From contig JACDEA010000030.1 of assembly GCA_013816725.1 (NCBI GenBank), positions 1 to 11,662 on the forward strand: a stretch of 11,662 nt of DNA, given 5' to 3'. This DNA comes from Actinomycetota bacterium (lineage in GTDB: Bacteria > Actinomycetota > Acidimicrobiia > Acidimicrobiales > JACDEA01). The notes beneath the pieces were generated by a model, which ran no database searches, was not told the DNA's origin, and saw nothing but the letters and a program-made list of their open reading frames with translations. Position 1 is the first letter of the stretch; every line of letters begins with the position of its first letter. Both the position numbers and the translations under genes were made by a program. Shown here piece after piece: positions 5,296-11,662 of this stretch.

Positions 5296-8200
5296 CTAGT
5301 CCGCCACCATTTCGTTGAGGAACGTCACCAGAGAGCCGGCCGGGTCGGCCGCCCCCGCCTTGGTGAGCGGCAACACGACCTGGCCGGTCTCCTCCTTGTA
5401 GACAGCCTTCGGGCTCAGCCGCCGCAGGCGGATCTGCTTGCTGGTCTTGAGTTCGAGCGGGCTGAGTCGGGCGATGTCGCGGGCCACGGTGATCTCGCGG
5501 ACGCCGGTCCGTGCCGCGGCAGCGCGCAACCGGCCGACAGCGAGGAGGGCGTCGGCCGGTGGCGGAAGAGGCCCGTACCGGTCGAGCCACTCGTCGCGGA
5601 TGTCGTCGACCTGCGCGTCGGTGGTGACGAGCGCGAGGCGGCGGTACGCGTCGAGGCGAAGGTCGTCGCGGTCGACGTAGTCCTTGGGGAGGTGGGCGTC
5701 GACGGGAAGATCGAGCTTGATCTCGGCCGGCTCCTTCGGCGTCTCCCCCTTCAGCTCGGCGACGGTCTCGCTGACCATCTGGACGTAGAGGTCGTAGCCG
5801 ACGGCAGCGATGTGACCGGACTGGTTGGCGCCCAACAGGTTGCCGGCGCCCCTGATCTCGAGATCGCGCATGGCGATCTTGAAACCCGACCCCAACTCGG
5901 TGTGCTCGCCGATGGTCCGCAGCCGCTCGTACGCCTCCTCCGACAGCGAACGGTCGGGCGGGAAGAACAGGTACGCGTACGCCCGCTGGCCGGCCCGGCC
6001 CACGCGGCCGCGCAGCTGATGCAGCTGCCCGAGCCCGAGTAGGTCGGCACGATCGACCACGAGCGTGTTGACCGTGGGCATGTCGATGCCCGACTCGATG
6101 ATCGTCGTGCACACCAGAACGTCGTACTGGCCATCCCAGAAGTCGAGGACCACCTTCTCCAACGTGCCCTCGTCCATCTGACCGTGGGCGATGGCGACCC
6201 GCGCCTCGGGGACCAGCTCGCGCAGGTCGCGGGCGACATACTCGATGTCGCTCACCCGGTTGTGCACGAAGAACGCCTGGCCCTCGCGGAGCAGCTCCCG
6301 GCGGATGGCCTCAGCCGCGGCCCGCTCGTCGTACTCGCCGACATAGGTCAGGATCGGCTGGCGCTCCGCCGGCGGCGTGTGCAGCAGCGTGAGGTCGCGA
6401 ATCCCGGTGAGGCTCATCTCGAGCGTGCGGGGGATGGGCGTGGCGGTCAGCGTGAGCACGTCGACGTCGGTGCGCAGTTGCTTGATCAGCTCCTTGTGGG
6501 TGACGCCGAAGCGCTGCTCCTCGTCGACGACGAGCAGACCCAGGTCCTTGAACTTGATGTCCGATGACAGCAGGCGGTGCGTGCCGATGACGACGTCGAC
6601 CTCGCCGGTGGCCAGCCCGTCGACCACCTTCTTGGCCTGCCCAGGGGTGAGGAACCGCGACAGCGTTTCGACGCGCACGGGGTAGCCGGCGAACCGCTCG
6701 CCGAAGGTCTGCGTGTGCTGCTGGGCCAGCAGCGTCGTCGGAACGAGCACCGCCACCTGCTTGCCGTCCTGCACGGCTTTGAACGCGGCGCGGATGGCGA
6801 TCTCGGTCTTACCGAAGCCGACGTCGCCGCACACGAGGCGGTCCATCGGCAACGGCTCCTCCATGTCCTGCTTGACCTCGGCGATGGCCTTGAGCTGGTC
6901 GGGCGTCTCTTCGAACGGGAACGCCGCCTCCAGCTCCTGCTGCCACGGCGTGTCGGGCGGAAAGGCGTGACCGGGCGACGTGACGCGCCGCTGATAGAGC
7001 ACGACGAGTTCCTGCGCGATCTCGCGCACTGCGGCCTTGACCCGGGCCTTGGCCTTCTGCCACTCGCTGCCGCCCAGCCGGCTCAGCGTCGGCGACTCGC
7101 CGCCGGTATAGGGGCGGATCACGTCGATCTGGTCGGACGGGATATAGAGCTTGTCGCCGGCCCGGTACTCGAGCAGGAGATAGTCGCGCTCGGCGCCGGA
7201 GATGGCGCGCGTCACCATGCCCGCGTAACGGGCGACGCCGTGCTGGTAGTGCACGACGTAGTCGCCGGGCTTGAGATCCTCGAAGAACGCCTCGCTTATG
7301 GCCCGGCGCTTGCGGGGACGGCGATGGGCCCGGCGGCGGCCGGTGACATCGGGCTCGGCCAGCACGGCCAGCTTGATGCTCGACATGATGAAGCCCCGCT
7401 CCAGCGGTTGGATCTCGACGGGCGGCGCGTCGAAGCCTTCGTTGCGCAGCACAGCCGCGATGCGCGCCGCGCTGCCCTCGCCGTCGGCGCAGATCACGAG
7501 GCGGTAGCCGTCGCCGCGCAGGTCGCTCAGCTGCTTCACCAGACGGGTGGCGTCGCCCACGACGGGGTCCCACCCGTAGGCGGCGATCGCCGGCGTGGCC
7601 GGGGCGTCGGCGGTCGCGGTCAGGGTCCAGACGGGTGCTTTGGTGTGTTCGAGGAGGCGCTCGAACGGGAGGTGCAGGCGCGGGAACTCGGTGTCACTCG
7701 ACGCGCCCCACGTCTGGGCGAGGGTGGCGGCCAGCGACGCTTCCTCGTCGATGAGTTCGGCGGCGCGGTCGCGCATGCGGCGGGGGTCGACGAGCAGCAC
7801 CTGCGCGTCGGGCGACACGAGGTCCATCAACAGGTGTTCGCCCGGGGCCAGCCACGGCAGCCAGGACTCCATCCCGTCGAAGGTGAGCCCTTCGCGCAAG
7901 CGCTCCCACTGGTCGCGGCCCCACGGTTGCTCGCCGACCAGTTCGGCGACCCGATCGCGAACTTCCTGCGATGGCAGCAGTTCGCGCGCCCCGAAGATCT
8001 CCGCGCAATCGACGTCGTCGGTCGAGCGTTGGTCGGCCACCGCGAACTCGGTGAGGCGATCGACCTCGTCGCCCCACAGGTCGATGCGGACGGGAACGTC
8101 GGCCGTCGACGGGAACACGTCGACGATCGAGCCGCGCACCGCCACTTCACCCCGATGCTCGACCTGGTACTCGCGCCGGTAGCCCATCTCAATGAGACGG

Positions 8201-8685
8201 GGCACCAGTTCCTCAGGGTCGAAGCGATCACCGCGCCGCACGACGACGGGCTCGACGTCCTCGACGTGCGGGCCGAGCCGCTGAAGCAGCGCCTTGACCG
8301 GCGCGACCAGGACGCGGGGCATGCGGTCGGGCTGCCGCAGCAGCCACATGGCGCGCAGACGGCGACCCATCGTCTCGACGCTCGGGCTGACGCGCTCGAA
8401 CGGCAGCGTTTCCCACGCCGGGAACAGCTCCACCGCGTCGGCGCCGAGAAAGGCGTCGAGGTCGTGGGCCAATCGTTCGGCGTCGGTTCCGGTGGGGGCG
8501 GCGGCGATGATCGGGTGGCGAGCGCTGAGGTGGGCCAGGCCGGCGATGGCGAATGCGCGCGCCGGCTCGGGCACCGCGAGCACGGCGTTGGCCGCACCGA
8601 CGACGCGGCTGAACGCCGGCTCGTCGCGCAGCAGCGGCGGCAGGTCGCGCAAGGCGTGCCCGAGGCGCGCAGGAGCCGGCGTCAC
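5296..8685 (-). CDS. mfd: Transcription-repair coupling factor Mfd
   Basis: A 1129-residue DNA translocase that removes stalled RNA polymerase and recruits UvrA to template-strand damage. Domains in order: the UvrB-like N-terminal module (about 30-400, with FPAWETLPFERVSP at 88-101); a basic linker (449-462); the RNA polymerase interaction domain of CarD type (LKPGDYVVHYQHGVARYAGM, 471-490); and the RecG-like helicase core with Walker A GDVGFGKTE (620-628), DEEQ (721-724), LTATPIPRTL (745-754) and QLRGRVGR (890-897). The C-terminal TRCF domain runs to the end. Length is normal and no motif is missing. The start is GTG at 8685-8683, overlapping the pth stop as GTGA; coupling with pth is likely. 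It is one base upstream of the parvulin gene. mfd next to pth is normal for Actinobacteria. Confidence 0.98.
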   Translation of the reverse strand: MTPAPARLGHALRDLPPLLRDEPAFSRVVGAANAVLAVPEPARAFAIAGLAHLSARHPIIAAAPTGTDAERLAHDLDAFLGADAVELFPAWETLPFERVSPSVETMGRRLRAMWLLRQPDRMPRVLVAPVKALLQRLGPHVEDVEPVVVRRGDRFDPEELVPRLIEMGYRREYQVEHRGEVAVRGSIVDVFPSTADVPVRIDLWGDEVDRLTEFAVADQRSTDDVDCAEIFGARELLPSQEVRDRVAELVGEQPWGRDQWERLREGLTFDGMESWLPWLAPGEHLLMDLVSPDAQVLLVDPRRMRDRAAELIDEEASLAATLAQTWGASSDTEFPRLHLPFERLLEHTKAPVWTLTATADAPATPAIAAYGWDPVVGDATRLVKQLSDLRGDGYRLVICADGEGSAARIAAVLRNEGFDAPPVEIQPLERGFIMSSIKLAVLAEPDVTGRRRAHRRPRKRRAISEAFFEDLKPGDYVVHYQHGVARYAGMVTRAISGAERDYLLLEYRAGDKLYIPSDQIDVIRPYTGGESPTLSRLGGSEWQKAKARVKAAVREIAQELVVLYQRRVTSPGHAFPPDTPWQQELEAAFPFEETPDQLKAIAEVKQDMEEPLPMDRLVCGDVGFGKTEIAIRAAFKAVQDGKQVAVLVPTTLLAQQHTQTFGERFAGYPVRVETLSRFLTPGQAKKVVDGLATGEVDVVIGTHRLLSSDIKFKDLGLLVVDEEQRFGVTHKELIKQLRTDVDVLTLTATPIPRTLEMSLTGIRDLTLLHTPPAERQPILTYVGEYDERAAAEAIRRELLREGQAFFVHNRVSDIEYVARDLRELVPEARVAIAHGQMDEGTLEKVVLDFWDGQYDVLVCTTIIESGIDMPTVNTLVVDRADLLGLGQLHQLRGRVGRAGQRAYAYLFFPPDRSLSEEAYERLRTIGEHTELGSGFKIAMRDLEIRGAGNLLGANQSGHIAAVGYDLYVQMVSETVAELKGETPKEPAEIKLDLPVDAHLPKDYVDRDDLRLDAYRRLALVTTDAQVDDIRDEWLDRYGPLPPPADALLAVGRLRAAAARTGVREITVARDIARLSPLELKTSKQIRLRRLSPKAVYKEETGQVVLPLTKAGAADPAGSLVTFLNEMVAD

Positions 8686-9263
8686 GTCGCCAGCGTGTTG
8701 AACCGGTTCATGGCGACGGCTGGGCCGTCGGTGAGGATCGTCTCCACCGCGTCGGCCGCCTCCTGAACGACGATCTCCAGCTCTTGCCGAACCTTCTTGG
8801 CCGGGCGCGTCAGCACGTGATCGGCGCCCACTTCCTTGCGGGGCGGTTTGCCGACACCGATGCGAACGCGGACGAAGTCGTCGGACTTGAGATGGGCGAC
8901 AATCGACTTGAGGCCGTTGTGGCCGGCCAGCCCGCCACCGACCTTGACCTGCAGGCGGCCGGGCTCGAAGTCCAGCTCGTCGTGAACGATCACCAGGCGG
9001 TGCAGGTCGTCGATGTCATACCGGCGCACGAGGGCGCGCACGGCCATGCCCGAGTCGTTCATATAGGTCTGCGGGACGGCCAGGGCGAGGCGCTTGCCGT
9101 CGAGCCGGGCCTCGGCCACCAGCGACCGTTCCTTGCCCCGCTTGAGCTTCTCGCCGTGGCGGGCGGCCAACAGGGCCACGACGTCGGCGCCCACGTTGTG
9201 GCGGGTGCCGGCGTATTCGGCGCCCGGATTGCCCAACCCGACCGCCAGCAGGTCGGCGGCCAC
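8682..9263 (-). CDS. pth: Peptidyl-tRNA hydrolase
   Basis: A 193-residue cytoplasmic esterase that frees tRNA from peptidyl-tRNA dropped by stalled ribosomes. The bacterial Pth signature is complete: GLGNPG with N12, catalytic H22 in TRHNVG, N69 in TYMNDSG, D95 in VIVHDELDFEPG and N116 in GLAGHNGLKS. Length is normal. The start is GTG (9263-9261), set by a clear GGAG at 9273-9270 with 6-nt spacing inside the end of rplY. This is one of the few good ribosome-binding sites in the window. The gene is 3 nt after rplY and overlaps mfd by four bases. The rplY-pth pair, two translation genes, is a standard neighbourhood. Confidence 0.98.
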   Translation of the reverse strand: MAADLLAVGLGNPGAEYAGTRHNVGADVVALLAARHGEKLKRGKERSLVAEARLDGKRLALAVPQTYMNDSGMAVRALVRRYDIDDLHRLVIVHDELDFEPGRLQVKVGGGLAGHNGLKSIVAHLKSDDFVRVRIGVGKPPRKEVGADHVLTRPAKKVRQELEIVVQEAADAVETILTDGPAVAMNRFNTLAT

Positions 9264-9266
9264 GGG

Positions 9267-9932
9267 TTACTCCGAGGCTTCGCTTGGTGCTTCGGCGTCG
9301 CCGCCCTCGGCCTCGCCCTCGGCACCCTCGACGCCTTCGGCCCCTTCCTCGCCCTCGGCCACCTCTTCGACGACGGCCTGCGGCGGCTGACCGACGACGA
9401 TGGCGGCCTCGGGATCGACGTCGGTGCTCGCGCCCGACGGCAGCTTGATGTCGCTGACCCGGACGGCGTCGCCCACGGCCAGTTCGGTGATGTCGATCTC
9501 GATCGAGTTGGGGATGTTGCCCGGCGTTGCGTTGACGCTGAGGCTGAACAGCTCCTGAGCAACGACGCCGCCCTCGCGGTTGACCAACTCGGCCTCGCCG
9601 ACGAGGGCGATGGGCACCTCGACCGTCATGATCTCGTCGCGGCGGACGATCTGGAAGTCGACGTGGGTGACGCGGTGGCGCACGGGGTCGCGCTGGATGT
9701 CACGGGCCATGACCAAATGCTCGGTGCCGTCGAGCTTCACGCTCATGAGCGCGTTGAGGCCGGCCTCGGTCATCAAGGCGGCCCGCAGGGCCCGTCCCTC
9801 GACGGCGACGGCGACGGGCGACAGGCCGTGGCCGTAGACGATGGCCGGGATCTTGCCCGCGGCGCGCAGCCGCCCGGCCGGCCGGGAGCCGGTGGAACGA
9901 CCAATTTCGACGGGCAGAGCGATCTCAGGCAC
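9267..9932 (-). CDS. rplY: Large-subunit ribosomal protein bL25, Ctc long form
   Basis: A 221-residue 5S-rRNA-binding protein of the long CTC type: an L25 domain (about 1-92, with RLRAAGKIPAIVYG at 21-34 and RDPVRHRVTHVDFQ at 81-94) plus the C-terminal TL5-type beta domain (about 98-182, with SIEIDITELAVGD at 143-155). The tail (188-221) is a low-complexity run of Glu, Gly and Ala common in actinobacterial L25, encoded by a degenerate short DNA repeat at about 9290-9365. The start is GTG at 9932-9930, chosen because PEIALPVEIG matches the family N-terminus. No Shine-Dalgarno is visible; a TAGAAT box just upstream may give a near-leaderless transcript. It lies 21 nt after prs. Confidence 0.96.
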   Translation of the reverse strand: MPEIALPVEIGRSTGSRPAGRLRAAGKIPAIVYGHGLSPVAVAVEGRALRAALMTEAGLNALMSVKLDGTEHLVMARDIQRDPVRHRVTHVDFQIVRRDEIMTVEVPIALVGEAELVNREGGVVAQELFSLSVNATPGNIPNSIEIDITELAVGDAVRVSDIKLPSGASTDVDPEAAIVVGQPPQAVVEEVAEGEEGAEGVEGAEGEAEGGDAEAPSEASE

Positions 9933-9940
9933 GAAGGACG

Positions 9941-9946
9941 ATTCTA
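9941..9946 (-). promoter_or_regulatory. Candidate -10 box before rplY
   Basis: TAGAAT on the minus strand fits TANNNT closely and would start transcription at about 9934, two bases before the GTG of rplY, which lacks a ribosome-binding site. It could be an internal operon promoter boosting rplY-pth-mfd. No -35 match is seen at 17-18 nt, where the sequence is GGAAAA/GGGAAA. Confidence 0.25.
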
Positions 9947-9953
9947 GCGCCTG

Positions 9954-10925
9954 CTAGCTCTGGTTTTCCCCTCCGAAGATCTCCGACACCGAGGTGTCCT
10001 CGAACACCGCCTCGAGCCCGGTGGCGATGATCTTGGCCACCGACAGCACCTCGATCTTGTCGATCTGCTTTTCGGGGGGCAGCGGCAAGGTGTTGGTGAT
10101 GACCACCCGGCTGATCGAGGAGTTCTTGAGGCGGTCGACGGCGGGGTCGGACAGGACCCCGTGCGTCGCCGCCGCCCACACCTCGGTGGCGCCGTGTGAG
10201 AGGAGGATGTCGGCCGCGGCACACACGGTACCGGCGGTGTCGATCTCGTCGTCGAACAGCACGCAGTGGCGGCCCCTGACGACTTCCTCGCCCATCAGCC
10301 CGAGGGCCTCGACGTCGCCGTGGGCCCGCTTCTTGAAGATCGACGCGATGTCTGCCTGCACGTGGCGGGCGAAACGCTCGGCGTCCTTCAGGCCGCCCGT
10401 GTCGGGCGACACGACGGTGAGGTTGTCGGTGTCGCAGCAGTCGCTGAGGTAGCCCTCGAGCAGCGGCCAGCCCCGCAAGTGGTCGACGGGGCCGTCGAAG
10501 AAGCCCTGGATCTGGCCGGAATGCAGGTCGACGCTGATGATGCGATCGGCGCCGGCCGCCTGGAACAGGTCGGCGAGGAGCTTGGCGGTGATCGGCTCGC
10601 GGCCTTCCACCTTGCGGTCCTGGCGGGCGTAGCCGTAGCGAGGGCAGACCGCGGTGATGCGTTTGGCCGACGCCCGCTTGGCCGCGTCGATCATGATCAA
10701 CTGCTCCATGATCGAGTCGTTGACGGGCGGAGCATGGGTCTGGATGACGAACACGTCGGATCCGCGGATGGACTCGTCGTAACGGCAGTGGATCTCGCCG
10801 TTCGGGTAGTCCTTGAGGTTGGCCTCGCCCAACTCGACGCCGAGGTGTTCGGCGATCTCGGCCGCCAGCAGCGGGTGCGCCCGCCCCGTGTACAGCGCCA
10901 GCCGCTTCGTCGGGGTGAGCTGCAT
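9954..10925 (-). CDS. prs: Ribose-phosphate pyrophosphokinase (PRPP synthetase)
   Basis: A 323-residue cytoplasmic enzyme making PRPP from ribose 5-phosphate and ATP, feeding purine, pyrimidine, histidine, tryptophan and NAD synthesis. Seen: NGEIHCRYDESIRGSDVF (42-59), the ATP-binding CPRYGYARQDRK (94-105), SVDLHSGQIQGFFDGPVDH (131-149, H135 metal ligand), the flexible-arm lysines in IFKKR (196-200) and the PRPP loop FDDEIDTAGT (224-233). Variants are E227 in that loop (usually M or I), VEGREP in place of the usual KHRGREP-type stretch, and PDTGGLKDAE where PD.GG..RA is common. The catalytic frame is intact, so activity is expected; regulation by ADP may differ. The start is ATG, with only a distant GGGA upstream. 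It is 17 nt after the GlmU-like gene, the usual glmU-prs pairing. Confidence 0.96.
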   Translation of the reverse strand: MQLTPTKRLALYTGRAHPLLAAEIAEHLGVELGEANLKDYPNGEIHCRYDESIRGSDVFVIQTHAPPVNDSIMEQLIMIDAAKRASAKRITAVCPRYGYARQDRKVEGREPITAKLLADLFQAAGADRIISVDLHSGQIQGFFDGPVDHLRGWPLLEGYLSDCCDTDNLTVVSPDTGGLKDAERFARHVQADIASIFKKRAHGDVEALGLMGEEVVRGRHCVLFDDEIDTAGTVCAAADILLSHGATEVWAAATHGVLSDPAVDRLKNSSISRVVITNTLPLPPEKQIDKIEVLSVAKIIATGLEAVFEDTSVSEIFGGENQS

Positions 10926-10942
10926 CAGTGCCAGTTTCCCAT

Positions 10943-11662
10943 CTAGGTATCGGCGCCGGGGATCATTTGAAACGGCTCGAGGACGGCGTCGGCCGCGATC
11001 GTCGCGCCCGGTTGGAGTACCGCGAAGGGGCCAACGCGGGCCCGGTCGCCGATCGTGGCCTGGCGGGCGACGGTCTGCTCGATGACGGCGCCGTCGCCGA
11101 CGATGCAGTCGACCAGCCTGGCGTCAGGACCGATCTCGGCGTGGTCGCCGATGCGGGTCTCGCCCTGAAGGAGCGTGCCGGGAAAGATCGTGACGTCGGT
11201 ACCGAGTTCGACCGACGCGTCGATGTAGGTGCGCTCGGGGTCGAGCATGGTCACCCCGCGTCGCATCCACCGCTCGTTGGTGCGGTCGCGCAGCTCGGCC
11301 TCGGCCACCGCCAGCTGGGCGCGGTCGTTGACGCCGGCTGCTTCCATCGGATCTTCGATGGCCATGGCGACGACGGGGTACCCGGCGTCGTAGAGCACTT
11401 CGACGACATCGGTCAGGTAGTACTCGCCCTTGGCGTTGTCGGGGCTGATGCGGCGCAGCGACGGCGCCAGCACGTTGCGGCGGAAACAGTAGATCGACGT
11501 GTTGATCTCGGTGATCAGGGCGCGGTCCTCACCCGTGAGGTCCAGTTCCTCGACGATCTGCTTGACCTTGTCCTCTTTGCCCCGCACCACTCGCCCGTAG
11601 CCCGCGGGGTCGGCCACCTCCGCGGTGAGCAAGGTGGCGGCGGCGTCGGCGGCGCGGTGGGT
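10943..11662 (-). CDS. GlmU-like UDP-GlcNAc pyrophosphorylase, 5'-partial, lacking the acetyltransferase half
   Basis: The last 239 codons of a GlmU-type protein whose N-terminus is outside the window. Seen: the C-terminal half of the uridylyltransferase domain (LLTAEVADPAGYGRVVR at 11-27 of the fragment, EINTSIYCF, the NAKGEYYLTDVV block, GVNDRAQLA), then about five to seven left-handed beta-helix turns (from about 157, ending GPFAVLQPGATIAADAV). It stops at PFQMIPGADT. In bifunctional GlmU this is where the FVE.K segment begins, followed by the acetyltransferase active site (HLTY, NIGAG and NYDG motifs); all of that, roughly 130 residues, is absent. Only 17 nt separate the TAG from prs, so no displaced remainder exists. 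It probably makes UDP-GlcNAc or another UDP-/dTDP-sugar from an already acetylated or different sugar phosphate. I withhold the symbol glmU for this reason. Confidence 0.85.
   Translation of the reverse strand, partial: THRAADAAATLLTAEVADPAGYGRVVRGKEDKVKQIVEELDLTGEDRALITEINTSIYCFRRNVLAPSLRRISPDNAKGEYYLTDVVEVLYDAGYPVVAMAIEDPMEAAGVNDRAQLAVAEAELRDRTNERWMRRGVTMLDPERTYIDASVELGTDVTIFPGTLLQGETRIGDHAEIGPDARLVDCIVGDGAVIEQTVARQATIGDRARVGPFAVLQPGATIAADAVLEPFQMIPGADT

Noticed and set aside
6577..8766. 729-codon plus-strand open frame opposite mfd
   Set aside because: It mirrors the well-supported mfd frame; long antisense frames are expected in G+C-rich genes. Its composition (Gly, Arg, His, Asp runs) shows no domain.
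9290..9365. Repetitive CTCGGC-type DNA as a tandem repeat array
   Set aside because: It is explained by codons for the Glu/Gly/Ala-rich acidic tail of ribosomal protein L25; units are irregular.
1..11662. Defence system, CRISPR, prophage, insertion sequence, tRNA or rRNA
   Set aside because: No spaced repeats, transposase or integrase motifs, or structured-RNA signatures were found; the genes are core housekeeping functions in conserved order.

Overview
The window is very G+C-rich, almost gap-free coding DNA carrying core housekeeping genes. Gene order (glmU, prs, rplY, pth, mfd, mazG, eno, ftsB/divIC on one strand) matches the arrangement known from Actinobacteria such as Mycobacterium (Rv1014c-Rv1024 region, recalled from memory). 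Frequent GTG/TTG starts, few strong Shine-Dalgarno sites and TANNNT-type -10 boxes fit the same phylum. Departures from the mycobacterial versions (a tetrapyrrole-methylase/MazG fusion, a parvulin lipoprotein between mfd and mazG, an unusual Prs and a shortened GlmU) suggest a deep or uncultured actinobacterial lineage such as Acidimicrobiia; that placement is inference.

Layout. Nearly everything is on the minus strand and reads from high to low coordinates. Operon 1 runs from the right edge: GlmU-like (5' end outside the window), prs, rplY, pth, mfd, a PpiC/SurA-type lipoprotein and mazG, joined by 17-nt, 21-nt, 3-nt, -4, 1-nt and 0-nt junctions. It ends at a large near-perfect inverted repeat at 2820-2875. 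This repeat is shared with a single convergent plus-strand gene, a crotonase-family enoyl-CoA hydratase/isomerase (1985-2812). A 181-nt divergent intergenic region (1804-1984) holds candidate promoters for the crotonase gene and for operon 2. Operon 2 (minus strand) is eno, then ftsB/divIC with an ATGA overlap, then the first 39 codons of a DUF1707-type protein that runs off the left edge.

Functional picture. Operon 1 combines cell-wall precursor synthesis (UDP-GlcNAc), PRPP supply, translation upkeep (L25, peptidyl-tRNA hydrolase), transcription-coupled repair (Mfd), extracytoplasmic folding (parvulin) and nucleotide-pool cleaning (MazG). Operon 2 couples glycolysis (enolase) with a divisome coiled-coil protein. 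The crotonase is the one gene that looks inserted into this conserved block.

I found no mobile element, CRISPR, RNA gene or defence system, and no evidence of an undescribed multi-gene system. The best leads are the GlmU-like protein that stops before its acetyltransferase active site, the 56-bp inverted repeat between the convergent genes, and the crotonase insertion with its non-standard catalytic residues.
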